Positions 7,636 to 15,623 of a stretch of DNA of 39,535 nt are shown here, piece after piece. The notes below the pieces were generated by a model that saw only the letters and a list, made by a program, of their open reading frames with translations, made no database searches and was not told the DNA's origin. How positions within the stretch are numbered: position 1 is the first letter of the stretch; each line of letters starts with the position of its first letter. A program made the translations under genes and the position numbers. Source of the stretch: Pseudomonadota bacterium (GTDB taxonomy: Bacteria; Pseudomonadota; Gammaproteobacteria; JAKAQQ01); assembly GCA_027365475.1 (NCBI GenBank), contig DAHXNI010000004.1:1-39535 (forward strand), written 5' to 3'.

Positions 7636-8379
7636 ATGAAACAGATCCTGGTTTCGATCTCGAAAGCAGGGCCTGCATTCCTTTGTGCACTCCTCTTGAA
7701 CGCGTGCGCATCGCTCCCCCAGGGGAGCCCGGGGCCCTTCCACGATCTCAACCGGGCCAACTTCGCGCTCAACGAGGCTCTTGACCATGCCGTCCTCAAA
7801 CCGGCGGCCCATTTCTATGCATCAACCGTTCCCCATCCAGTCCGGATCGGGATTCACAACGTATTCGAGAATCTCGACAGCCCCGTGATCGCGGTGAACG
7901 AGTTTCTCGAAGGACGGGTCGGACCCGGTTTTGACGAAAGTGGACGCTTTCTCGTCAACAGTACCTTTGGTGTACTCGGCCTCTTCGATGTCGCTTCTCC
8001 GATGGGTCTTCATGCGCATCATGCGAGCTTTGACCTCACGCTGGCCCACTGGGGTGTCCCGAGCGGTCCCTATCTCGTCCTACCACTGTTCGGCCCCGGA
8101 AGCCTCCGGAACCTCGCCGGAATCACGGTAGACAGTTACTATGGCAGCCCACTTGAATATGTTCAGTCCACGGCCACGCGCAACACACTCACCGTACTTG
8201 AGCTCATCGACATCCGCGCCCACCTGATTGGAACCTTTCATCTGATCTATTCAGCACCTGACCCTTACCTTATGATGAAAAACGGTTATCAGGCACACGA
8301 GCGCTACGAGTTCTATCACGGCAACCCACCCATCCAGTATCCTGCACTCGGGCCACCCGGTGGGTCGGGCGGACACTGA
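7636..8379 (+). CDS. mlaA: MlaA/VacJ outer-membrane lipoprotein
   Basis: This 247-residue lipoprotein removes misplaced phospholipids from the outer leaflet and passes them to MlaC. The signal peptide ends in a lipobox LNAC. The body shows family features: FHDLNRANFALNEALD, a FLVNSTFGVLGLFDVAS stretch, HWGVPSGPYLVLPLFGPGSLR and YSAPDPYLMMKNGYQ. The ATG at 7636 gives the expected short lipoprotein signal; much longer in-frame extensions overlap bepA and lack a proper signal. The gene ends 13 bases from the end of mlaB on the other strand, so the MlaA gene and the operon for its partner proteins are convergent. Confidence 0.95.
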   Translation: MKQILVSISKAGPAFLCALLLNACASLPQGSPGPFHDLNRANFALNEALDHAVLKPAAHFYASTVPHPVRIGIHNVFENLDSPVIAVNEFLEGRVGPGFDESGRFLVNSTFGVLGLFDVASPMGLHAHHASFDLTLAHWGVPSGPYLVLPLFGPGSLRNLAGITVDSYYGSPLEYVQSTATRNTLTVLELIDIRAHLIGTFHLIYSAPDPYLMMKNGYQAHERYEFYHGNPPIQYPALGPPGGSGGH

Positions 8380-8392
8380 AGCTCTCCTCGCC

Positions 8393-8716
8393 CTATCCCA
8401 GTCCGAGAATCCCGAGCGCATTACTCAGGCGGGCGATCGCCTCCGCCTGATCGGGGATATTGAGGAAAGACAGCCCCCGCTGATCCAGACTCGCAAGACG
8501 CTTCCACTCAACCAGTAGCGCCACCCCAGCACTGTCCATGAACGTGACGGACTTGAGGTTGACTGCTTGAACCACTGGAAGCCGTGAGCGAGTTTCGCGA
8601 TAGAGGTCCATGACCGTATCGAAAGTGATGCGCCCCTCGAGATTGAGGTTCCCGTCCGCAAAATCAACACGTGCCGCGGATCCGGGCGGTTGCCGGTCCC
8701 AGAGCCGCCAGGGCAC
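8393..8716 (-). CDS. mlaB: MlaB STAS-domain subunit
   Basis: MlaB is the cytoplasmic STAS partner of the MlaF ATPase in the MlaFEDB phospholipid transporter. From a GTG at 8716, one base after the mlaC stop, the product is 107 residues, the size expected for MlaB. The STAS core is visible: DGNLNLEGRITFDTV at the start and FMDSAGVALLVEWKRL around the loop that is phosphorylated in related anti-anti-sigma factors. No ATG is available near the junction. An open frame continues upstream inside mlaC but would add unrelated residues. It is the last gene of mlaFEDCB. Confidence 0.85.
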   Translation of the reverse strand: MPWRLWDRQPPGSAARVDFADGNLNLEGRITFDTVMDLYRETRSRLPVVQAVNLKSVTFMDSAGVALLVEWKRLASLDQRGLSFLNIPDQAEAIARLSNALGILGLG

Positions 8717-8717
8717 G

Positions 8718-9368
8718 TCAATCTTTCCCGCCGGGTCGCGCGCCCAGCGTGTGGGTTCTGAGCTTGTCGACCAAGCCAGCCACCCCGACCTTCGCAAGGA
8801 TAGGGGCAAACTGGTTGCGAAAACTCATTACATAGGAAATCCCCTCGACACTGACATCAAAGATGCGCCAGCCCTGGGGGGTACGGTAGAGCGCATAGAG
8901 AACATGTACCGACTGACCACCCCGGGTATGGATGACGGTTTCGACATTGGCATAATGAACTTCGGTCGATCCCCGGTACGGGATGACCGTAATCCTGACC
9001 CCGTGGTAGTGACGCAGCGCGGCTGCATAGGTATGAATGAGGTAGTGGTAGAAAAAGGCCTGAAACTGGGTTCGCTCGGAGGGCGTTGCACGCTGCCAAT
9101 AACGGCCCAGCACATATTCCGAGGTGAGCGCGAAATCGAAATAGGGAACCACCTCGTTGGCCATGGCAACCACGGTCTTGCGGTTCTCGGTCCTGAGCGC
9201 GGTCCGGTGGGTCTTGAGGAATCCGAGAACCTGGGTCGTGGCTTGGCTGATCAGCGCGCTCGGCGAAGCCTTTGGGTTGTCGAGGAGTGGGCGGGGCGCA
9301 GCCACGGCACAGGTGCCGAGCATGAGGCCGAAAAGGATGAATCCGGTGAACGGGCGGAAGGTTTTCAT
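8718..9368 (-). CDS. mlaC: MlaC periplasmic phospholipid carrier
   Basis: This 216-residue soluble periplasmic protein ferries phospholipid between the outer-membrane MlaA complex and the inner-membrane MlaFEDB complex. The N-terminal signal peptide (FILFGLMLGTCAVAA) has an AxA-type cleavage site. The mature part has the Ttg2D/MlaC pattern, with VVPYFDF followed by LGRYWQRATPSERTQF and, near the end, FDVSVEGISYVMSFRNQF. It starts 3 bases after the mlaD stop and runs directly into mlaB. Confidence 0.95.
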   Translation of the reverse strand: MKTFRPFTGFILFGLMLGTCAVAAPRPLLDNPKASPSALISQATTQVLGFLKTHRTALRTENRKTVVAMANEVVPYFDFALTSEYVLGRYWQRATPSERTQFQAFFYHYLIHTYAAALRHYHGVRITVIPYRGSTEVHYANVETVIHTRGGQSVHVLYALYRTPQGWRIFDVSVEGISYVMSFRNQFAPILAKVGVAGLVDKLRTHTLGARPGGKD

Positions 9369-9371
9369 AGA

Positions 9372-9842
9372 CTATTTCCCCTTGCCCGAACTGCCATGCG
9401 TCAGCAGCTGGCCGAGCAGGTGCTCGAGAATGATTGCCGATTGTGTGAAATGAATGGTGCTGCCATTTTTGAGAAAGGTCGGAGCGCCTCCCGGACTGAT
9501 ACCGACATACTGCTGCCCGAGAACACCCTGGGTCAGTATGGAGGCGGTCGAATCCGAGGGAATGTGCGCATCCCGGTCCTCCAGCGCCATCCGAATCACC
9601 GCCTGATAGCGTTTCATGCTGTAGTGGATCCCAACAACCCGACCCACCGTAACTCCCCCCATCTGGACGGGCGCACCGACATGCAAACCGCCAACATTGT
9701 TAAAGTAGGCACGGACGATGTAGCTCTGACTGCCCGAAACGGTTCGGTAATCGGTTGTTTGCGTAGCCAGATAAAAGAGGGCTGCGATGCCGAGCACGAC
9801 AAACAGCCCGGTTGTCACTTCCAAGACAGAAGATTGACGCAT
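9372..9842 (-). CDS. mlaD: MlaD MCE-domain substrate-binding subunit
   Basis: This 156-residue protein has a single N-terminal membrane helix (about residues 8-27) and one MCE domain (about 38-115; YFNNVGGLHVGAPVQMGGVTVGRV). MlaD hexamers form a periplasmic ring on the MlaE permease and bind phospholipid. The downstream GGAPTFLKNGSTI segment is typical. AGAGG precedes the ATG with good spacing. It sits between mlaE (22-base gap) and mlaC. Confidence 0.96.
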   Translation of the reverse strand: MRQSSVLEVTTGLFVVLGIAALFYLATQTTDYRTVSGSQSYIVRAYFNNVGGLHVGAPVQMGGVTVGRVVGIHYSMKRYQAVIRMALEDRDAHIPSDSTASILTQGVLGQQYVGISPGGAPTFLKNGSTIHFTQSAIILEHLLGQLLTHGSSGKGK

Positions 9843-9864
9843 ATTACCTCTCGGCCAATGGCCT

Positions 9865-10635
9865 TCAATACATGAACGCGGTCAAAATGAAATCCAGTGC
9901 GAGAATCGCCATTGAGCTGATCACGACTGACCGGGTCGTCGCCTGTCCCACCCCTTCGGCCGACGGACGGGCATGGAAACCCTCGTAAACCGCGATCAGA
10001 GTACAGGCTGCGCCGAAAACCGCACTCTTGATGAGCCCATTGACGAAATCAGAGTGGAAGCTCACTTCATGCTGCATGCTGGACCAGAATACACCAGGAT
10101 CCAAGCCCATCATTTTAACCCCGACTAGGTAGGCACCCAAAATCCCCATGGCGCTGAAGATTCCGGCCAAAAGGGGCATCGAGACGATCCCGGCCAGGAA
10201 TCGGGGGGCCACGATCCGCCGCATCGGATCGACCGCCATGACTTCCATGGCATCAATCTGGCGTGTCGCGCGCATGAGTCCGAGTTCGGAAGCGAGCGAG
10301 GTGCCAGCCCGGCCAGCGAAGAGGAGCGCAGTGAGCACAGGGCCGAGCTCGCGCAAGAGCGCCAATGCAACCAAGCCACCGAGCGAACTCGTTGCCCCAA
10401 ACCGCGACAGCGCCGTATAAAACTGCAGAGCGAGTACCAAGCCGACGAACAATCCGCCCACGCCGATCAGAATCACGGAAACCGATCCGACAAAGAAGAC
10501 CTGTTCCACGATGAGGGCCGGTCTGCGCAGTGCCCGCGGTGCCGCCACGCAGGTAGCACCAAAAAACCAAGCGCGCTGCCCGACCGCTGCAAGGAAATCC
10601 AGAATCAACCGGATAGGCATGAACAGACGCCTCAC
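9865..10635 (-). CDS. mlaE: MlaE permease subunit
   Basis: This 256-residue integral membrane permease of the MlaFEDB transporter has several hydrophobic helices and the cytoplasmic coupling region GRAGTSLASELGLMRATRQIDAMEVMAVDPMRR, a family signature shared with TtgB2/YrbE-type permeases. The GTG at 10635 overlaps the mlaF stop by 4 bases (GTGA) and has GGAG at suitable distance. An ATG 15 bases later is a less coupled alternative. Confidence 0.95.
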   Translation of the reverse strand: MRRLFMPIRLILDFLAAVGQRAWFFGATCVAAPRALRRPALIVEQVFFVGSVSVILIGVGGLFVGLVLALQFYTALSRFGATSSLGGLVALALLRELGPVLTALLFAGRAGTSLASELGLMRATRQIDAMEVMAVDPMRRIVAPRFLAGIVSMPLLAGIFSAMGILGAYLVGVKMMGLDPGVFWSSMQHEVSFHSDFVNGLIKSAVFGAACTLIAVYEGFHARPSAEGVGQATTRSVVISSMAILALDFILTAFMY

Positions 10636-11444
10636 GGAAGTGCTCCGGAGGCGAATAGGTCACTGGCAAAATCCCGGGCCGGGTAGTTGAATGGCACGGG
10701 ACCGTCTGGGGCACCTTCGAGAAACTGGCGTACCCAGGGATCGCGGCTTTGGGCAAGCCCGGACGGGCTGCCCTGAGCCACGACACGCCCCTCCGAGATA
10801 ATGTAGCTGCCATCCGCAATCTTGAGTACCTCCTTGACATCGTGGGTCACGATCACACTGGTCATGCCCAGCGTCTTGTTGAGATGGACGATCAGTCGCA
10901 GAATGACGCCCATCGCAATGGGGTCGAGGCCAACCAAAGGCTCGTCGTAGAACATCATGACCGGATCGAGGACGATGGATCGGGCAAGGGCCACCCGCCG
11001 CGCCATCCCGCCCGAGAGTTCGGAGGGATTGAGCAGGGCTGCGCCGCGCAAGCCAACAGCCTCGAGCTTCATGAGGACGAGATGGTGAATCAGGATGTTA
11101 GAAAGCCGGGTGTGTTCGCGCAAAGGAAAGGCAACATTCTCGAACACGGAAAGATCACTGAATAACGCTCCCTCCTGAAAGAGAAGTCCCATTTCCCGCC
11201 GCAGGCGGAAGAGCGCTTTCCTGGACAGGGTGCCGAGATTCCGGCCATGAATCCGTACTTCACCCCGATCGGCATGGCGCTGCCCCGTGACGAGCTCCAA
11301 GAGAGTCGTCTTCCCGGTGCCGCTCGGTCCCATGATGGCCGTGATCTTCCCTTTGGGAATGTCCATGGATAGTCCGGAAAAGACCGCATGCGAGCCATAA
11401 CCAAAATGGACATCCTCAAGCCGGATCAGCGCCTCGTCACCCAT
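10632..11444 (-). CDS. mlaF: MlaF ATP-binding subunit
   Basis: This 270-residue cytoplasmic ABC ATPase drives the MlaFEDB phospholipid transporter. Walker A is GPSGTGKT (residues 39-46). The Q-loop region LLFQEGALFSDLSVFENV is characteristic of MlaF/MCE ATPases. The signature is LSGGMARRVALARS and Walker B is MMFYDEPLVGLDP. The ATG follows AGAGG six bases upstream. It is the first gene of mlaFEDCB and lies 81 bases after the aldolase gene on the same strand, so readthrough from fba is possible. Confidence 0.96.
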   Translation of the reverse strand: MGDEALIRLEDVHFGYGSHAVFSGLSMDIPKGKITAIMGPSGTGKTTLLELVTGQRHADRGEVRIHGRNLGTLSRKALFRLRREMGLLFQEGALFSDLSVFENVAFPLREHTRLSNILIHHLVLMKLEAVGLRGAALLNPSELSGGMARRVALARSIVLDPVMMFYDEPLVGLDPIAMGVILRLIVHLNKTLGMTSVIVTHDVKEVLKIADGSYIISEGRVVAQGSPSGLAQSRDPWVRQFLEGAPDGPVPFNYPARDFASDLFASGALP

Positions 11445-11525
11445 GCTGGACCTCTACCGGCCTGAGGCGGCATGGAATCGGTTCCCTGGGCCCGCGCCAA
11501 AAGATCCCTCGCAAACCCCGGGGGT

Positions 11526-12548
11526 TCAGACCGCCCCCTCAAGCTCGTGAGAATAGCGACCCATCCGAGCCAAACTGTTCAGGTGGACGCGGTGCGCGAA
11601 AAGCTTCTGCGCAGTTGCAACCCGGTCGGTCTGGCCGGCCCAGGCAGACAAGGGTGGCTCTTGAAGCGCGCGCGAGAATGAAAAAGTCACCTGCCAAGGA
11701 AGTGGATGCGCGCTTTGATTCATGGCATTGAGATGGGCAGTCGCGCGCTCCGGAGTCTGCCCGCCCGAGAGAAAAGCGATACCGGGAACGGCCGATGGAA
11801 CCGATCGCGCGAGCGTGCGCAGCGTCGCACCGGCAACCGCCTCGACCGTCGGCTGGGCGGGACATTTCTTTCCAGCCACCACCATGTTGGGCTTGAGAAT
11901 CAACCCCTCTAAACAGGCGCCATGGGCATGAAGCGCTTCAAAAACCCGGTTCAAGACCTCGACTGTGACCACCTCGCAACGTGCCTGATCATGATCCCCC
12001 TCCATGAGCACCTCGGGCTCAACGATCGGAACCAACCCCTGTTCCTGAGCCAACATCGCATAGCGAGCCAGCGCCTCGGCGTTGGATCGCACGGCGCACC
12101 GAGAGGGGCGCAAAGCATCGATTGAGATGACCGCACGCCATTTGGTGAAACGCGCTCCGAGATCACGGTACGAACTCAAACGTTCGCGCAAACCATCCAG
12201 CCCTTCCGTCACAAACTCGCCGGGATGCCCCGCGAAGGGTTTCGCTCCACCATCCACCTTGATCCCGGGCAGAATCTCGCGCGAGGTGAGAAGATCCACG
12301 AAACGCTCACCACTCTGCGCAGTCTGTTTCAGGGTCTCCTCATACAAAATCACGCCCGACAGGTAACGTTCGATTCCAGGCGACGAGAACAAAAGCTCCC
12401 GATAGGCACGTCGGCTTTCGACCGTGCAGGGGAGGCCCAGCGCCTCGAAACGTTTACCAATCGTCGCCGAGCTTTCATCCGCTGCCAAAATACCACGTTC
12501 CGGCGCGACTAGGCGCCGGGCTGTTTCTTCAAGTTGCATCCGATTCAC
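11526..12548 (-). CDS. fba: Class I fructose-bisphosphate aldolase
   Basis: This 340-residue enzyme reversibly cleaves fructose-1,6-bisphosphate into DHAP and glyceraldehyde-3-phosphate in glycolysis and gluconeogenesis. It is the metazoan-like class I form that uses a Schiff-base lysine rather than zinc. Visible landmarks are GILAADES, GIKVDGG (K97), FTKWRAV (K136), EPEVLMEG and LKPNMV with the Schiff-base lysine near residue 219. FLSGGQTPE and SFSRALQEP follow, as in family members. It starts at GTG 12548 (MNRMQLEETA); ATG 12539 is an alternative. It starts about 50 bases after pilZ and may also have its own promoter. Confidence 0.95.
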   Translation of the reverse strand: MNRMQLEETARRLVAPERGILAADESSATIGKRFEALGLPCTVESRRAYRELLFSSPGIERYLSGVILYEETLKQTAQSGERFVDLLTSREILPGIKVDGGAKPFAGHPGEFVTEGLDGLRERLSSYRDLGARFTKWRAVISIDALRPSRCAVRSNAEALARYAMLAQEQGLVPIVEPEVLMEGDHDQARCEVVTVEVLNRVFEALHAHGACLEGLILKPNMVVAGKKCPAQPTVEAVAGATLRTLARSVPSAVPGIAFLSGGQTPERATAHLNAMNQSAHPLPWQVTFSFSRALQEPPLSAWAGQTDRVATAQKLFAHRVHLNSLARMGRYSHELEGAV

Positions 12549-12577
12549 GCGTGAACACCCTGCGACAATCGACGGTT

Positions 12578-12583
12578 ATTCTA
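12578..12583 (-). promoter_or_regulatory. Candidate -10 element upstream of fba
   Basis: On the minus strand TAGAAT, a 5-of-6 match to the sigma-70 -10 box, lies about 30 bases before the aldolase start, between it and pilZ. A possible -35 (TTGTGA) is present but the spacer is only 15 bases. Support is therefore modest. Confidence 0.3.
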
Positions 12584-12598
12584 ACAGAACCTCAGGGA

Positions 12599-12955
12599 TC
12601 ACAACGTGAGCGTTGGCGTAGCAACGCTCGTCCGGCCGGCCAAAATCTTTTCGATCTTTGCCTTGAGAGTAGGCGCATTGGTACCGATGAACTGGATTCC
12701 GACTCCACTGTTCGATCCCTGATGTCGAAAATGACTGCGCGCACTGGCCGGAGATACCCACACGATTTTCCCCTCGACGCCGACCTGTTGGGTTTCGCTC
12801 GGCAAATCGACCAAAAGGTAAACGTCATCAGCAAGCTGGTAATTGGCCTCCGTCGAGACAAACAAACCGCCACCGTTCACAAATGGCATGTAGCGGCGGT
12901 GCAGTTCCTCTGCAGTCGGAATCGCGAGTTTAAGTAACTTGCCGTTCGCGGCCAT
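12599..12955 (-). CDS. pilZ: PilZ, type IV pilus biogenesis protein
   Basis: This 118-residue PilZ-domain protein is of the original type IV pilus class, required for pilus assembly and twitching in Pseudomonas and Xanthomonas. The motif YMPFVNGGGLFVST, followed by the VEGKIVWVSP and GVGIQF strands, identifies it. Like that class it lacks the RxxxR motif of c-di-GMP-binding PilZ proteins. AGGAGG eight bases before ATG 12955 fixes the start. The start lies inside the 3' end of holB (26-base overlap), a coupling also common elsewhere. No other pilus genes are in the window. Confidence 0.93.
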   Translation of the reverse strand: MAANGKLLKLAIPTAEELHRRYMPFVNGGGLFVSTEANYQLADDVYLLVDLPSETQQVGVEGKIVWVSPASARSHFRHQGSNSGVGIQFIGTNAPTLKAKIEKILAGRTSVATPTLTL

Positions 12956-13850
12956 CGTGGCCACCTCCTAGGAAGATTTTGACCAGCAAGGCCTCGCGCG
13001 CGAGCTTTTCATTGGCACTCGTCCGGGCCAGACGCTCGGTCTCACGCGCCTGAGTATACAGCGGGAGAAGGGTTGCAAGCGACAAGCGCTCCAGACGGAC
13101 CCTGAGCGGATCCGGTACTTCCGGTCGCACCGGCCATCCCAGCTTGGATTTTGCGGCTGAGGCCAGCCAGAGACTCCAGTCATGCGCCATCTCGGCCAGA
13201 GAAAAGGAGGAGCGGTGCTTTTCGAGATCAAGCGGCCCAATCTCCCCATCGAGGAGGCGGGCATAATCTTCGATCATGGAACGGCGGGCATCCTTTTCCT
13301 GATCATCATTCAAAGGCGAACCTGCACCCGGGGCGGAATGATGAATCTGGATTCTGATACGCTCACACCGGCTCCGGATCGTCGCCTGGAGACTGCGTGG
13401 ACGACTGGTTTCGAGAATGAACACAGTCGGGCCCGGAGGCTCTTCCAGTGTCTTGAGAAAGGCATTGGCGGCGCCATCCGTCAGCCGGTCCGCCCGGGGA
13501 ATCCAGCCGACCTTGCGCCCCCCCCGATGTGCAGTCAGGTTCAACACGCCAGCCAGATCCCGGATCTCATCGACTCCGATACGCTCGAGATCGGACTGAA
13601 GCGCATGGAGGTCCGGATGCCGATCGGAGGCGAGTTGACGGCAGGACCAGCAGGCCCCGCAGGGTCGCGCCTCGGGTGCATCCTCACACAGGATGGCTTG
13701 AATCAGCCAGTCAATCGCATCAGCCCGCTCACGCTCCGATGCGCCCACCACGAGGAGCGCCCCCTCCCGTGCTGATCCAATCCACTGCGCGCGGAGACCC
13801 GCCGCAAGCTCTCTGGACACTCCCGGCATGGGCTTTGCTCTCGAAATCAT
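12930..13850 (-). CDS. holB: DNA polymerase III delta-prime subunit
   Basis: This 306-residue clamp-loader subunit opens and loads the beta clamp together with gamma/tau and delta. It has a zinc-binding cysteine cluster (C55, C64, C67, C70), followed by RHPDLHAL, a strand-helix with GGRKVGWIPRADRLTDGAANAFLKTLEEPP, and the sensor-type TSRPRSLQATIRSRCERI. The N-terminal nucleotide site is degenerate (VVGASERERAD instead of GKT/S), as expected for delta-prime. I chose ATG 13850, 34 bases after tmk, because longer in-frame extensions overlap tmk with unrelated sequence. Order tmk-holB-pilZ is conserved in gammaproteobacteria. Confidence 0.93.
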   Translation of the reverse strand: MISRAKPMPGVSRELAAGLRAQWIGSAREGALLVVGASERERADAIDWLIQAILCEDAPEARPCGACWSCRQLASDRHPDLHALQSDLERIGVDEIRDLAGVLNLTAHRGGRKVGWIPRADRLTDGAANAFLKTLEEPPGPTVFILETSRPRSLQATIRSRCERIRIQIHHSAPGAGSPLNDDQEKDARRSMIEDYARLLDGEIGPLDLEKHRSSFSLAEMAHDWSLWLASAAKSKLGWPVRPEVPDPLRVRLERLSLATLLPLYTQARETERLARTSANEKLAREALLVKIFLGGGHDGRERQVT

Positions 13851-13884
13851 GATCCGCCCGCTGCCCGCACCCCGCAGCCCCCCC

Positions 13885-14526
13885 TCATGCCGCGCCCTCC
13901 GTCCACTCCCGTAGCCTGCGTTCGAGGTGTCGACAAAGCTCCCCACTGATGGCCACCCGGTCGCGGGTCCCTTGAATCACAACAAACCGGTTGGGTTCGC
14001 CTGCGATGCGTTTACGATAGCCAGCCTGTACCCGTTCGTGCCAGGCAGCGGACTCCTGCTCCATACGATTGGGACACCCACGGGCCTCAATCCGCTTGAG
14101 TGCAATCTCAACCGGCGCTTCGAAAAAGAAGGTCAGATCCGGACGTCGGGAGCCCAAAACCCAGCGTTCCAGTGTCGCGATCCGGTTCACAGACAAACCC
14201 CGGCCTGCACCCTGATAGGCATAGGTTGAATCCACAAAGCGATCACAGAGCACCCAGGTCCCGGACGCGAGAGCCGGTTCGATCACCCGGATCCAGTGCT
14301 GTCTTCGGGCTGCAAAAACGAGCAGCAGTTCAGCGAGGGCTTCGGGGCTTTCCGGCGCATCATCGAGAACCCAGCTCCGGATGGCTTCAGCAAGCGGCGT
14401 GCCGCCCGGCTCGCGCGTGAGCAGGACCGAAATGCCCCGATCAGCGAGAAAATCACGCAGGGGTCCGATCTGGGAGGATTTGCCAGCCCCATCCCCGCCT
14501 TCGAGCGTGATCAGCCGTCCGCGCAT
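13885..14526 (-). CDS. tmk: Thymidylate kinase
   Basis: This 213-residue enzyme phosphorylates dTMP to dTDP with ATP. It has a P-loop GGDGAGKS (residues 10-17), LLTREPGGTPLAEAIR, the DRFVDSTYAYQGAGRGL substrate loop, and a lid with an RIEARG segment. The ATG overlaps the mltG stop (TGATG), with a GTG one codon upstream as alternative. It forms the usual mltG-tmk-holB run. Confidence 0.96.
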   Translation of the reverse strand: MRGRLITLEGGDGAGKSSQIGPLRDFLADRGISVLLTREPGGTPLAEAIRSWVLDDAPESPEALAELLLVFAARRQHWIRVIEPALASGTWVLCDRFVDSTYAYQGAGRGLSVNRIATLERWVLGSRRPDLTFFFEAPVEIALKRIEARGCPNRMEQESAAWHERVQAGYRKRIAGEPNRFVVIQGTRDRVAISGELCRHLERRLREWTEGAA

Positions 14527-15593
14527 CACGGAGGTTGAGAATGTGGCGGTGCCGGCTTGAGGTAGCGTTCCACATGCCGGTTCTGGGCTGTGAGGGTACG
14601 GGCAAAGATATGCCGGCCATCCCCCATCGACACGAAATAGAGATCCTTCCCGATGAGCGGATGCAATGCAGCATGAATGGCGTTACGGCTCGGATAGGAG
14701 ATCGGCGTAGGTGGCAAGCCGCGGTGGAGGTAGGTGTTCCAGGGGCTGTCGATCGCAAGGTCGGCCGCTGTCAGTTGACCGTGATAGCTTGCTCCCATGC
14801 CATAGATGACGGTCGGGTCGCTCTGCAGCGGCATGCCGATGGTAAGTCTCCGGATGAAGACTCCGGCAATCCTTGGCCGTTCCATGCGGTAGGCCGATTC
14901 CTTTTCAATGATCGAAGCGAGTGTCAGCGCCTCATAGGGCGTCTGGATCATGCGGTCAGGCGCGCGGGACATCCATTCCACTCGGAGGATGCGCTGCATA
15001 CGCCGGTAGGCCCGCTTTAGCAGGGCGGGGACGGAAGTCCCGCGGGGGAAAAAATAGGTGTCGGGCGCGAATACGCCCTCGGCACTTTCCCCGGGGTGCC
15101 CCAGTTGCGCCATGAGCCAGGACGCGCTCAACGGAACCTTCGGTTTCCGGATATCCGGATCCGCTTCAATCTCGCGGCGCAGATCGGCAAAAGTCGCACC
15201 GGGTACGAGGGTGAGATGGTAGAGGATCACCCGCCCCATGACGAGCTCCCGGAGCAGGCTCGTCTCAGTCATCCCGGGCACGATCCGGTATTGGCCGGCT
15301 TGGAGATCCCGTCCCTGCCCGGAGATGCGGCCCAATAGATCAAACGACCACCAGTTCGCAAGCACCCCCTCTCTTGCGAGGCCGCTGCTCAGCGCGTGGA
15401 GAGTTTCCGCGCGCGGGACGGTCAGGACAACCGGATGCTGGATCGGGAGTGGCGAAAAAGTCCATTGCCAGAACGCCGCGACCGCAAGGGCGGTCAAGGT
15501 GGCCAGGATGAGCAGAACCCCAATGGCCAGTTTGCGATATGCGCGAGCAAGGTTCACCGATAACCCCGTGCGCCAAACGTGGGACCCGGCCAT
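14526..15593 (-). CDS. mltG: Endolytic murein transglycosylase MltG
   Basis: This 355-residue inner-membrane lytic transglycosylase (YceG family) cleaves nascent glycan strands and is proposed to terminate peptidoglycan polymerisation. It has one membrane helix at about residues 22-42 and a LysM-like segment, then the catalytic core with ASIIEKES (Glu near 230), AGVFIRRL, MPLQSDPTVIYG, SPWNTYLHRGLPPTPI and YFVSMGDGRHIFARTL. ATG 15593 is used; a GTG at 15557 would give a shorter N-terminus, also in front of the helix. It starts 30 bases after fabF. Confidence 0.95.
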   Translation of the reverse strand: MAGSHVWRTGLSVNLARAYRKLAIGVLLILATLTALAVAAFWQWTFSPLPIQHPVVLTVPRAETLHALSSGLAREGVLANWWSFDLLGRISGQGRDLQAGQYRIVPGMTETSLLRELVMGRVILYHLTLVPGATFADLRREIEADPDIRKPKVPLSASWLMAQLGHPGESAEGVFAPDTYFFPRGTSVPALLKRAYRRMQRILRVEWMSRAPDRMIQTPYEALTLASIIEKESAYRMERPRIAGVFIRRLTIGMPLQSDPTVIYGMGASYHGQLTAADLAIDSPWNTYLHRGLPPTPISYPSRNAIHAALHPLIGKDLYFVSMGDGRHIFARTLTAQNRHVERYLKPAPPHSQPP

Positions 15594-15623
15594 CCGCGCC
15601 CGGTGATGGCCAGAAGAAGATTT

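Noticed and set aside
8610-9875. A 421-codon open frame on the plus strand opposite mlaC and mlaD
   Set aside because: Antisense shadow of well-identified Mla genes; low-complexity product rich in Arg and Gly.
13844-13886. ATGA at the tmk stop as a possible holB start
   Set aside because: That frame closes after about 13 codons. The ATG at 13850 opens the real holB frame.
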